Assembly (NCBI GenBank): GCA_964395765.1
Contig: CAYNCU010000057.1
Coordinates: 1-19,666, forward strand
DNA: 19,666 nucleotides
Direction of reading: 5' to 3'
DNA from: DATDPY01 sp964395765
GTDB taxonomy: Bacteria; Bacteroidota; Bacteroidia; Cytophagales; Cyclobacteriaceae
The position numbers were made by a program, and so were the translations under genes. The number at the start of each line of letters is the position of its first letter. Within the stretch, counting starts at the first letter, position 1. Shown here one piece after another: positions 8,042 to 15,584 of the stretch. The notes beneath the pieces are model-generated. The model made no database searches. It saw only the letters and a list, made by a program, of their open reading frames with translations, and had not been told where the DNA came from.

Positions 8042-8129
8042 CAGGGATTTATAAAATATCCGGAACCGGTTAAATAATTGACGGAAATTATTATACTGAA
8101 AAATTTTTCCGATGAATATTTTCCGGTAA

Positions 8130-9407
8130 TCATTTATTCAAAAATATTATCCCGTTTTTCATCACCAGCCTTGTATTCCTGATGGCTTCTATATCGGCGG
8201 AAGGGTCACCCTGCACGACTATGATATCCGCCAATAGTCCTTTCTTTATTCTACCGATCCGGTCGTCCACCCTGAATACGTCGGCATTGACTGATGTTGC
8301 GGATTTCAGAACATCCAGCGGTTTCATACCATAATCCACCATCGCCTCCATTTCACGGGCATTTTCACCATGTGGGAAAACGCCAACATCACCGCCCATG
8401 CAAATAATTACCCCGGATTGCAGGGCCAGTTGAAAGGTCTTTCGTTTGCTTTTAACGTTTTCCGGCTCGGGATCCGTTCCTTTATGCCAGCCGTGGTACT
8501 GGGCGATGGCTTCGGTTGCGGCAAGCGTCGGGCAATAAGCTATGCCTTTTTCTTTCATAAGATTGAAAAGTTCAAGTGTGCCGTTATCACCATGTTCGAC
8601 TGTAGTTACTCCCGCTTCGATAGCCCGTCGCATACCTTCTGCCGTGGTAGCATGAGCGGCAACAATCCGCCCGCTGCCGGACGCGATCTTTACCGCCATC
8701 GCTATTTCTTCTTCGGTGAATGTAGGTTCAGTCTTTCCTTCAAGGCCCCAACGGTAATCGGCGTAAACTTTAACAACGTCCGCTCCTTTACTGATCTGTG
8801 TACGTACTTCTTTTTCCATTTCATCGATGTTGGCAACTTCTGCTGCCCCTTGCGGATAATCCACATCTGCTGATTCCGATTTCGGTCCGTAGGAACCTTT
8901 GGCAACAATCGCCCTTGTGGCCACGATCATTCGTGGCCCGGGAATCACTCCTTTTTCTATTGCCGTCCTAAGGCCGGCATCATCGTACATCGCTCCTTCC
9001 GTGCCGAGGTCCCGGACAGTAGTAAAGCCTGCCATCAGCGTTTTCCGTGCATGAACCACTGCACGAGCGGTCCGTTCGGCACGGGATTCTTTCAGCACCT
9101 GGTCATTCCATGAAGTTTCATTATAGGGATGCAGAAACATATGAGAATGACCTTCAATTAAGCCGGGAAGGACCGTGCATCCCGGCAAATCAATTACTTT
9201 CGTGCCGGCTGGTAATTTGAACTTCATTTCACCGGCTTGTGCAATGGTGTCTCCCTGGATTAATACTACCCAGTGGTCGTGCATGGTTTCTCCATCGAAA
9301 ACCCGGGCAGGTTTTAAGAGAATTGCACCTGTCTGGGCAGTCACACTCAGCGCGTAAATAATAAAAATTGAAATGCATATTATATTTTTCATTTTTATAT
9401 TCTTCAT
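8130..9407 (-). CDS. Exported metal-dependent amidohydrolase
   Basis: A 425-residue amidohydrolase-superfamily TIM barrel with the binuclear metal ligands in order: HSH (His87, His89) after the beta-sandwich, a probable carboxylated Lys213 in VVKVYADY, AHAT (His252), EHG (His272) and Asp340 in MGGDVGVFPHGEN. Small composite beta segments flank the barrel (27-80 and 385-424; GLLADIIVVQGDP). An N-terminal signal (hydrophobic 9-22, cleavage near TAQ) points to export. The closest family group is that of imidazolonepropionase-related and Xaa-Pro dipeptidase-like amidohydrolases. The substrate, a cyclic amide or a C-terminal peptide bond, is not predictable. ATG 9407 shares four bases (ATGA) with the stop of the upstream gene, which favours this start over ATG 9392 and indicates translational coupling. 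Confidence 0.9.
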   Translation of the reverse strand: MKNIKMKNIICISIFIIYALSVTAQTGAILLKPARVFDGETMHDHWVVLIQGDTIAQAGEMKFKLPAGTKVIDLPGCTVLPGLIEGHSHMFLHPYNETSWNDQVLKESRAERTARAVVHARKTLMAGFTTVRDLGTEGAMYDDAGLRTAIEKGVIPGPRMIVATRAIVAKGSYGPKSESADVDYPQGAAEVANIDEMEKEVRTQISKGADVVKVYADYRWGLEGKTEPTFTEEEIAMAVKIASGSGRIVAAHATTAEGMRRAIEAGVTTVEHGDNGTLELFNLMKEKGIAYCPTLAATEAIAQYHGWHKGTDPEPENVKSKRKTFQLALQSGVIICMGGDVGVFPHGENAREMEAMVDYGMKPLDVLKSATSVNADVFRVDDRIGRIKKGLLADIIVVQGDPSADIEAIRNTRLVMKNGIIFLNK

Positions 9408-10054
9408 TCGGGGTAAATTTTCAGGTTCCTGAAAGAACCATCCGATCCATTACCAACCCATAATCCGAGCCAACCCTGTTTTCGGCCGTTTAAAGATTTT
9501 ACCACAAGAGATGGCGTCGCGGAATTATTCACAAAGACCTGAATTTCAGCGGGGTGGATGATAATCGTAGCATGGAACCAGTCATCGGGTTCCGGAACCG
9601 GGCTCACCGGTTTTTCATACTCACCCGGATGATTTTCCCGCAATACGTACCAACCATATTCAGGTTCCGAAATATATTGAACTGAATGGGCCATTCTGTC
9701 AGGCTTTTTAAAATTAAAAGGCCGAAAATAAACGGCATCATAGGTGCTGTCATTGACGCCATGAAAAGCGATGCCTACAAAACTTTTCTGCATGACGTCT
9801 TTGCCTTTTATATCCAGCTCAATCCGGCCTGTAGAGAAATCAATTCCATTCAGTTTCAAGAAGCCGGCATTCTCCTTTTCATCGATGTAAACTGCTCCTT
9901 CCCGGTATTCGACATCGCGATTGAATGCGGAATATTTAGCCGTGTTATTAATTTGGGCAAAATCAGGAATAATTATTTTTGACTGGGCCTGGGCTGAAAA
10001 AGTGGAAACAAACAAAATTAAAATAACAAACAGAATTGAATTTTTTATTCTCAT
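9404..10054 (-). CDS. Secreted LamG/DUF1080-like beta-sandwich protein
   Basis: A 216-residue protein with a signal peptide (hydrophobic 7-20, cleavage near AQA/QS at 22-25) and a single concanavalin-type beta-sandwich. The visible pattern is 'GRIELDIKG...FVGIAFHG.....YDAVYFRPFNF', followed by 'DWFHATIIIHPAEIQVFVNN', 'GWLGLWVGNGSDGSFRNLKIYP'. It resembles LamG and DUF1080 (3-keto-disaccharide hydrolase) domains used for glycan binding or cleavage, but it is short and I see no assured catalytic residues. The stop codon overlaps the amidohydrolase start by four bases, so the two are made together and probably act in the same compartment. A carbohydrate-related role is inferred from the fold only. 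Confidence 0.65.
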   Translation of the reverse strand: MRIKNSILFVILILFVSTFSAQAQSKIIIPDFAQINNTAKYSAFNRDVEYREGAVYIDEKENAGFLKLNGIDFSTGRIELDIKGKDVMQKSFVGIAFHGVNDSTYDAVYFRPFNFKKPDRMAHSVQYISEPEYGWYVLRENHPGEYEKPVSPVPEPDDWFHATIIIHPAEIQVFVNNSATPSLVVKSLNGRKQGWLGLWVGNGSDGSFRNLKIYPE

Positions 10055-10281
10055 GAATATAAAAATTTCAGGATTGTAATAATTTTTAAACCCGGGCAGT
10101 CATCGGAAGCACAAGATAATTACTTCCCCGGTGATCTCAAAAATTTAGTCTATTGATCGAATGATTTTCATTGAAATGTGGAGTCCGATTTTTTATGGCT
10201 CTTAAGACGATTCGAGGAGGCCTTCAATGAAATTTTTGCGCAAATCAGTTGAGATGCATTTCCTTTCTTAAAATTAATTCT

Positions 10282-12879
10282 CTATTCCGAACGAAGCTTT
10301 TCAACAGGATTTATTAAAGCCGTTTTTACGGACTGGTAACTGATTGTGACAAGCGACACGATAAGTGCGGCTAAACCGGCAAAGAAAAATATATCCCAGC
10401 CTATACTGATCCTGAATGCAAAATCCTGCAACCAACGGCCCATGAGGTATTTAGAAACAGGGATGGCTATGACCACCGAGACCAGCAGGATATATAAAAA
10501 GTTACGCGAAAGGAGATCTATGATCTGAATGCCGGTAGCTCCCAGCACTTTTCGTATACTGATCTCATGTCCCCGGCGCTCCGCCGTTAATGCTGATAAT
10601 GCGAATAAACCCAGGCAGGCGATCAGCAAAGCAATAAAACTGAAAATACTGAAGATCTCCGATAACCGTTTCTCACCGGCCTGCATCTGGTTAAATGCGT
10701 CATCAATGAAATAATAGGTGAAAGGATAATCGGCTGAATACGCGTCATAAATTTTTTTGATGGAAAGAATGGTATTATTGATTGGCGCGTGGGCTGCAAG
10801 ACGAATATATAGAGTACCGTCATCCGGGAGGCGGGAGGTCGTGTCCGGGATTACGGATATGATTAGCGGTTCAATACTATGCCGCAACGAGCGGTAATTG
10901 AAATCTTTAGTAACCCCGACGATCTTTCCTTTCGTAATCCCTCTTTCAGGGTCGCCCATACTGAGATTATAGCCGGTTTTGATACTGTCAAAAGCAAAAG
11001 CATCAGCCGCAGTTTCATTAATAAGAAAATTTCCGGCCATGTTTCCCGATTCGGGCTTATCCTCCCAACCGATGCCAAGGACTTCAGGAAAATCATGGTC
11101 AACCATAATCCACTTGGTTCCTACTTTTTGATCGGAAACGGGAGACCGTACCCACGATATTCCCGATAGGTTCGCTTTATATATGGGTATGGACGCACCG
11201 GCAACTCCGGTAACACCCGGAAGATCTTTCAACCGGTATTTAAGGGCCTGGTATGATCCGGCAGCTCCGGGATCCACCGGTACCGCTATTACCTGGTCAC
11301 GGGCAAGCCCCGTATTTTTTGTCATCATAAAATTCAATTGTCTATTCATGGTCAGCGTGCAGATGATCAGGCTGACAGAAACCGAAAACTGGATTACAGT
11401 CAGGGTTTTCCTGAACCAATGACCGTGATCCCGCTCGCTTAATTTTCCCTTGAGTATCAGAACCGGCTTAAACCGGGGCATAACCAGGGCCGGGTAGATC
11501 CCTGCCAACAGGATACTTACAAGAAGAAGGGTTACGGCAAAGCCCAGGAAAAAGGGGCTCAGTAAAAATCCGGGAGACATCCGGATCTGTAGAATATTCA
11601 TGAACGGCGGTTCGAGAATAATAACCATTCCTGCCGCCAGGATAATGGAAATTATACAGGTAACCGCCGATTCAATATAAAACTGAATCGAAAGTGACCG
11701 GCCCGCAGCGCCGATTACCTTCCTGATACCTACTTCTTTAGCGCGCATCGTTGAACGTGCAGTGGATAGATTCAAATAATTGAATAATGCAAGGCCGAGG
11801 ATCAGTAAGCCGCAGTAAAGAAAAATCATCACGTATTTGGATATCCCCGGATCGCCGAAATGTTTATTCAGGTGATTCTCATACAGGGGTTTAATATCAT
11901 AGGCTATGTCCTTGTTTGTATAACCGGTTTTAAGGATTGACCTTTTCACTGAAGTTACATCGTTCCGTTTAGCCAGTAGCGAATACGTGGGAAAGGCAGA
12001 AGAATTATTGATCAGTATATTCCTTTCGTCCGGCATTTGCATAAGGGTCGGGAACGAGGCAATAAAATCAAATTGAAGCGATGAGTTGTCGGGCGGGTCT
12101 GCTGTAACGCCTGAAACAACGAACGGGTAATCCTTGTCGTAAATCAAAATTTTACCGAGCGGGTCATTTTCGCCGAAATATTTTCTGGCTGTGCTTTCAG
12201 TGATGATCACGTTATAGGAACCGGCCAGCGAGGAAGCACTTCCCTTTTCAAGACGGAATGAAAATATACTGAATAACGAAGAATCGGCGAAAAGGAAACG
12301 GTCCTCGAAATACCGGTGACCCGAATCTGATTCCACCACTTTCCGGCCGCGGTTAAATAAGCGCACATAGTTGACTACATGCCGATCGAGGTTTTTTATT
12401 TCAGGGGCGAAGTCCGGGTTGGCATACAGGCTGTATCTCCCATCCCTTGAAAACTGTTTTTCAACCCGGAAGATCCGGTCACCGTTTACATTGAACCGGT
12501 CATAGCTGAATTCATAAGCTACGAACAACAGGATCAGCAAACTTATCACCAGGCCAATGGAAAGGCCGCCAATATTAATGAAGGAATAAAACTTTTGCCG
12601 GATAATATTCCGGAATGCAATTTTTAAATAATTTCTATACATTCCCGAGTAGGTTTGACCTGAATTGAATAATTGAAAATGCCGGAGTGCAAAAGGGCGG
12701 GCATAGTTAATCACCTGCCACCAGTAATTTAACCGGGCCCTGAAAATAGATTTTGTTTTTACGGTCTTTTGAAATTTTTCTTCCAGGTCGCCGGTGACCT
12801 CTTCAATAAGTTCTCCCCGCAAAAAGTATTTTAATAATCTTCGCGCAGGCCGGGGCGGTATGTGTCGTTCAGATTTCAA
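10282..12879 (-). CDS. FtsX/MacB-type ABC permease with N-terminal prefix domain
   Basis: An 865-residue inner-membrane protein. Residues 8-70 (PPRPARRLLKYFLRGELIEE, then TGDLEEKF) form the 'permease prefix' domain found on Bacteroidota transporters encoded beside PadR regulators. Two MacB/FtsX modules follow: a first membrane helix (103-122), an extracytoplasmic domain, three helices (about 348-368, 405-424, 439-462) with EVGIRKVIGA (382-391), a second module with a helix (492-510), another extracytoplasmic domain, and three final helices (743-764, 795-815, 830-849) with EISIRKVLGA (772-781). Such permeases use an external ATPase to drive mechanotransmission or export at the envelope; none is in the window. 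The start must be TTG 12879, since an in-frame TGA lies at 12883-12885 and no ATG precedes the prefix motif. It overlaps padR by 11 bases, implying coupled translation. Confidence 0.9.
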   Translation of the reverse strand: MKSERHIPPRPARRLLKYFLRGELIEEVTGDLEEKFQKTVKTKSIFRARLNYWWQVINYARPFALRHFQLFNSGQTYSGMYRNYLKIAFRNIIRQKFYSFINIGGLSIGLVISLLILLFVAYEFSYDRFNVNGDRIFRVEKQFSRDGRYSLYANPDFAPEIKNLDRHVVNYVRLFNRGRKVVESDSGHRYFEDRFLFADSSLFSIFSFRLEKGSASSLAGSYNVIITESTARKYFGENDPLGKILIYDKDYPFVVSGVTADPPDNSSLQFDFIASFPTLMQMPDERNILINNSSAFPTYSLLAKRNDVTSVKRSILKTGYTNKDIAYDIKPLYENHLNKHFGDPGISKYVMIFLYCGLLILGLALFNYLNLSTARSTMRAKEVGIRKVIGAAGRSLSIQFYIESAVTCIISIILAAGMVIILEPPFMNILQIRMSPGFLLSPFFLGFAVTLLLVSILLAGIYPALVMPRFKPVLILKGKLSERDHGHWFRKTLTVIQFSVSVSLIICTLTMNRQLNFMMTKNTGLARDQVIAVPVDPGAAGSYQALKYRLKDLPGVTGVAGASIPIYKANLSGISWVRSPVSDQKVGTKWIMVDHDFPEVLGIGWEDKPESGNMAGNFLINETAADAFAFDSIKTGYNLSMGDPERGITKGKIVGVTKDFNYRSLRHSIEPLIISVIPDTTSRLPDDGTLYIRLAAHAPINNTILSIKKIYDAYSADYPFTYYFIDDAFNQMQAGEKRLSEIFSIFSFIALLIACLGLFALSALTAERRGHEISIRKVLGATGIQIIDLLSRNFLYILLVSVVIAIPVSKYLMGRWLQDFAFRISIGWDIFFFAGLAALIVSLVTISYQSVKTALINPVEKLRSE

Positions 12880-13213
12880 AGCTCAGGTTACCGGTTGCAA
12901 AATCAGGGTATTGTTTCCATAAGGCTACCTTAAAGTCTTTGGCATTGGCCAATACCTTTCTGCCATAGGCAGTAATCGTATAAATCCTTTTTCTCCTTCC
13001 CCCCCTTTCGGCTGTACTTTTCCCCATTTCGGAAGTCAGAAAATCTTTATGTTCCAAACGCGTTAATGTCGAATGTATAGCGCCGATGGAAATACTTCGT
13101 TTGGTCTGGGATTCAAATTCTTCTGCTATTTTAAAGGCATAGGCTTCCTCGCCCAGAATGCCCACTAATAGGAGGATAACCTCTTCAAAATCCCCTAATC
13201 TTGTTTCTTTCAT
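12869..13213 (-). CDS. PadR-family transcriptional regulator
   Basis: A 114-residue winged helix-turn-helix repressor. The sequence shows the PadR pattern: FEEVILLLVGILGEEAYAFK (N-terminal helices), IAEEFESQTKRSISIGAIHS with TLTRLEHKDFL (recognition helix), then a wing with RGGRRKRIYTITAYGRKVLA. Length is normal for the short PadR subgroup, which has only a short C-terminal dimerisation helix. PadR proteins repress nearby transporter genes and often themselves, with release by a small-molecule or envelope signal. It is encoded directly ahead of the permease with an 11-base overlap, so the permease is the obvious target along with its own promoter. ATG 13213 is followed by MKETRLGDFEE, the usual start. 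Confidence 0.93.
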   Translation of the reverse strand: MKETRLGDFEEVILLLVGILGEEAYAFKIAEEFESQTKRSISIGAIHSTLTRLEHKDFLTSEMGKSTAERGGRRKRIYTITAYGRKVLANAKDFKVALWKQYPDFATGNLSFEI

Positions 13214-13232
13214 GATGTTACTAATTTGTATA

Positions 13233-13261
13233 ACAAATATATAAACTGTTTTTATATTTGT
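13233..13261. promoter_or_regulatory. Candidate PadR operator: 9-bp perfect inverted repeat
   Basis: ACAAATATA (13233-13241) and TATATTTGT (13253-13261) are exact reverse complements with an 11-base spacer, a centre-to-centre distance of 20 bases (two helical turns). An extra half-site ATTTGT at 13224-13229 forms a second palindrome with ACAAAT at 13233-13238. The left arm includes the padR -7 box, so a bound dimer would block transcription. Operator function is inferred from place and symmetry. Confidence 0.5.
13234..13241 (-). promoter_or_regulatory. Candidate -7 box of the padR-permease operon
   Basis: The minus strand reads TATATTTG, a full match to TAnnTTTG, ending 20 bases before the padR ATG at 13213. 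No clear -33 TTTG was found at the expected spacing. The same word occurs on the plus strand in the right arm of the inverted repeat, so a divergent start is conceivable although no plus-strand gene follows. Confidence 0.5.
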
Positions 13262-13441
13262 TCTTCATTTTAGTAAGAAATAACCATTTCTGTCGCGTGT
13301 TATCAGTAACGTGATGCCGGTTTATCGGAGATCCTGGCTAAAATGACTGGAATAATATACAGGAAAAACCTTGCCGTACGACAAAGGTTGCAGGTCAGGA
13401 ATATTTCCAATTAACCTGATAACCAATAACTTAATTAACTA

Positions 13442-14464
13442 TTACCGAAATGCCAGGTTCACGTTCCCGTCAGAAGCTTCCAATTCAACCTCTATACCGC
13501 CGCCGTTGGATTGTCCGTGAATGGATTTTTTATCGGAGTGACCGGAAAAGTTAACCAGGGGAACATCGATGGACTCCCCTCTGATATCCAGATCGAGGCC
13601 CAGGTGATCGGGAATGGAAATATCGACATTGCCACCACTGGTTCTTGCTGAAAGCCGGTTTTGAAGATGAAGAATATTCCCGGAAATATTTCCATCCGAT
13701 GTAATGGCTGTCAGTGAACCGGAAAAATCGCGGAATGAGATCTGGCCATCCGATGTTCTGGCATTGGCATCGCCGGTCACATAATTCATGCGGATACTTC
13801 CGTCACTGGTTATCGACTGTATCTGTCCATTTACGGTATTCAGGGATATATTACCGTCGCTGGTATTGGACTGAACGTCACCGGTTATATGGTCAAGACT
13901 GATATTACCATCCGAAGTTCTGACAGTAACATCACCGTCAATATCGGTAAAACTTACATTTCCATCGGAAGTAATACCCGAAGTGCGGCCTTTTATATTT
14001 GAAATAGATACGTTGCCGTCGCTGGTTTTGCATTCCTGGTCCGACATCACACCATCCAGGGAAATATTCCCGTCGGAAGTATGGAGAACGCATGCGGTTT
14101 GAGCGGGGGTGATGATCCTGAATCCGACATCCACCTGGTTATTCCCCCACCAGGAATTCTTCATATCATGATGAACCTGGATGGAAAGACTGTTATCCGA
14201 ATGATTTACTTCGAGGGTCACTTCTTTTTCGAGTTCATCGCGGTCAATTTTTAATAAACGGCCGTTTTTTCTTGCTACATAATAAACCTTAATCTCATTT
14301 CCGGATCCGGCCTGTACATCAATATTTCCATCGGAAGTACCAATACTAAGATTGGCCGGGGTTGAGACTTTATAGGTTTCCGTAAACGAATAATCGAAAT
14401 CCTGGGCCAACCCAAGGGTCACAGAGGCGAAAATAAAAGCCAAAAGCGATAAAAGTGTTTTCAT
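13442..14464 (-). CDS. Exported DUF4097-type beta-solenoid protein
   Basis: A 340-residue exported protein. A signal peptide (hydrophobic 4-19, cleavage near LAQ) is followed by a beta-rich lead-in (21-128) and a run of repeats beginning TSDGNIS or TSDGNVS. Seven consecutive units are exactly 18 residues (129-254), an eighth has 20 (255-274) and a ninth begins TSGGNVD. Single copies of the motif also sit near the start (43-49) and the end (ASDGNVN, 330-336). This is the DUF4097 (putative adhesin) pattern, expected to fold as a right-handed solenoid with one rung per repeat. The role is unknown; surface display or envelope-stress association is suggested for the family. The frame extends to a GTG at 14548, but ATG 14464 starts the signal peptide. 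A separate transcription unit, with 228 bases to padR. Confidence 0.85.
   Translation of the reverse strand: MKTLLSLLAFIFASVTLGLAQDFDYSFTETYKVSTPANLSIGTSDGNIDVQAGSGNEIKVYYVARKNGRLLKIDRDELEKEVTLEVNHSDNSLSIQVHHDMKNSWWGNNQVDVGFRIITPAQTACVLHTSDGNISLDGVMSDQECKTSDGNVSISNIKGRTSGITSDGNVSFTDIDGDVTVRTSDGNISLDHITGDVQSNTSDGNISLNTVNGQIQSITSDGSIRMNYVTGDANARTSDGQISFRDFSGSLTAITSDGNISGNILHLQNRLSARTSGGNVDISIPDHLGLDLDIRGESIDVPLVNFSGHSDKKSIHGQSNGGGIEVELEASDGNVNLAFR
13703..14080 (-). repeat. Seven in-frame 54-bp repeats coding for solenoid rungs
   Basis: Seven units of exactly 54 bases, each starting with the codons for TSDG, cover codons 129-254 of the DUF4097 protein. The protein motif TSDG[NSQ][IV] is near constant, but the following 11-12 residues differ from unit to unit, so the array is old and diverged rather than a recent expansion. 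A 60-base unit follows at 13643-13702. Confidence 0.85.
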
Positions 14465-14630
14465 GATGTTATGGGTTTTGGGAGTAATTAATATAGTATG
14501 ACGCCGTTTAAAAGGTAATAGTTGCATATTACGGGCAGGAATTCTCACTCAAAGCTGATATCCATAATTTTTAAGTAAATGAAATGCTGCAAATCAAGGA
14601 AAGACTACATTTAAACGGACCCATATTCTC

Positions 14631-15485
14631 TTATTTGTCAAGCAACTTACTATCCTTCATCCAATCCGCGAGCCGGTCGGGCCACGTTTTTAAGGTTACG
14701 AAATCAGAACGCTGACCCATATTGAATGCGTGACTTCCCTGGGCATAAATGTGCAACTCTGCTGATAGATGCTGATCATGATATTCTTTGATCAGCTTTA
14801 TAAGCGGTGCCGAGCAGCACGGATCCCCTATGGCAGCCAGCATAAACGCCGGCGGGGCATCGTCAGGCAATACATCCGGGATTCCTGCAGGTCCGGGATA
14901 GATGAGTATCTGAAAATCCGGCTTACCATTTAATTTATCGACGGGGTCTTTGGCGGAAGGATCGCCGGTACCATCCTTATAGGCAATCATAGCAGCCACC
15001 TCGCCGCCTGCCGAAAAGCCCATAATCCCGACTCGGCCGGGCCTCACTCCCCATTGACCGGCATTGGCCCTGATCAGGCGCATGGCCCGGTAAGCGTCCG
15101 CTTGAGTGTCATCAAGGGTAAATGGAGAACTGTCTTCTTTCGCCAGCCTGTATTTCAAAACCATGGCTGCTACCCCTATTTTGTTCAGGAACAAGGCACA
15201 ATCCCTTCCTTCGGCATTATAAACCAGTAATCTGTGGCCACCACCCGGGCAGACCAAAACTGCAGTACCGGTGGCTTTGGCAGGATCGGGCAGGAAAACG
15301 GTGATGGAAGGGTTATAAATGTGTTTAACCCAGTAATCCTTAGCCTGCTCAGGCTCGTCTTTGTACTTTTCAAATCCCGGCGCACCTTCTTTCCATAAAT
15401 GCAGTACGAAAGGTGCCTGCTGTGCCTGAGCGGCAGCAATCAAAAGCATCAAAAAAATAAAAATGGAAGATGTTCTTTTATTCAT
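14631..15485 (-). CDS. Exported alpha/beta hydrolase (carbohydrate-esterase-like)
   Basis: A 284-residue alpha/beta hydrolase with a signal peptide (hydrophobic 8-19, AQAQQ cleavage region at 19-23). The catalytic triad is visible: Ser158 in GFSAGG, Asp221 in AIGDPCC and His252 in GSHAFNMG. The oxyanion turn is CPGGGH (79-84) instead of HGGG. The pattern 'LWKEGAPG.......NPSITVFLPDPAKATGTAVLVCPGGGH' is that of acetyl-esterase or xylanase-like exported esterases of Bacteroidota that remove acetyl or feruloyl groups from plant polysaccharides. No glycoside hydrolase or SusCD pair is nearby to support a substrate. ATG 15485 gives a normal signal peptide. It lies 99 bases after the second permease gene and behind a hairpin, so it is probably transcribed on its own. 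Confidence 0.88.
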   Translation of the reverse strand: MNKRTSSIFIFLMLLIAAAQAQQAPFVLHLWKEGAPGFEKYKDEPEQAKDYWVKHIYNPSITVFLPDPAKATGTAVLVCPGGGHRLLVYNAEGRDCALFLNKIGVAAMVLKYRLAKEDSSPFTLDDTQADAYRAMRLIRANAGQWGVRPGRVGIMGFSAGGEVAAMIAYKDGTGDPSAKDPVDKLNGKPDFQILIYPGPAGIPDVLPDDAPPAFMLAAIGDPCCSAPLIKLIKEYHDQHLSAELHIYAQGSHAFNMGQRSDFVTLKTWPDRLADWMKDSKLLDK

Positions 15486-15558
15486 ATTCTAAGAATTAAT
15501 TATCGTGACAAAATCATTTAGGATTTCCCTGGATCTCCCTACAATCTAAAAATAAATT

Positions 15559-15580
15559 CAGTATCGAAAAATCGATTCTG
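15559..15580 (-). terminator. Weak hairpin terminator after the second permease
   Basis: On the minus strand CAGAATCGA, a TTTT loop and TCGATACTG pair over nine positions with one A-A mismatch, starting five bases after the permease stop codon. AATTTATTTTT follows. The stem is weak and AT-rich, so termination may be partial. Confidence 0.45.
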
Positions 15581-15584
15581 CAGA

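Noticed and set aside
8098..8109. GAAAAATTTTTC palindrome after the amidohydrolase
   Set aside because: Only A/T pairing with no loop; it cannot form a stable hairpin and is expected in AT-rich spacers.
8370..8873. Plus-strand open frame of 167 codons opposite the amidohydrolase
   Set aside because: It is the antisense of a well-supported gene, has no family pattern and arises from codon bias.
7192..10054. A defence or secondary-metabolite island around the methyltransferase, MutS-like and amidohydrolase genes
   Set aside because: No nuclease, integrase, synthase or defence-associated effector is present, and gene composition is like the rest of the window.
10166..10233. TTTCATTGAA (10166-10175) and its complement at 10223-10232 in the gap after the first permease
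   Set aside because: Short arms that are themselves nearly palindromic, 47 bases apart, with no T-run; chance is likely. Nothing else was seen in 10055-10281.
13262..13441. Possible terminator after the DUF4097 gene (GGTCAGG ... CCTGATAACC)
   Set aside because: Only five contiguous pairs and no T-run on the minus strand.
14465..14548. Longer DUF4097 protein from GTG 14548
   Set aside because: The added 28 residues are basic and unlike a signal; ATG 14464 starts a clean signal peptide.
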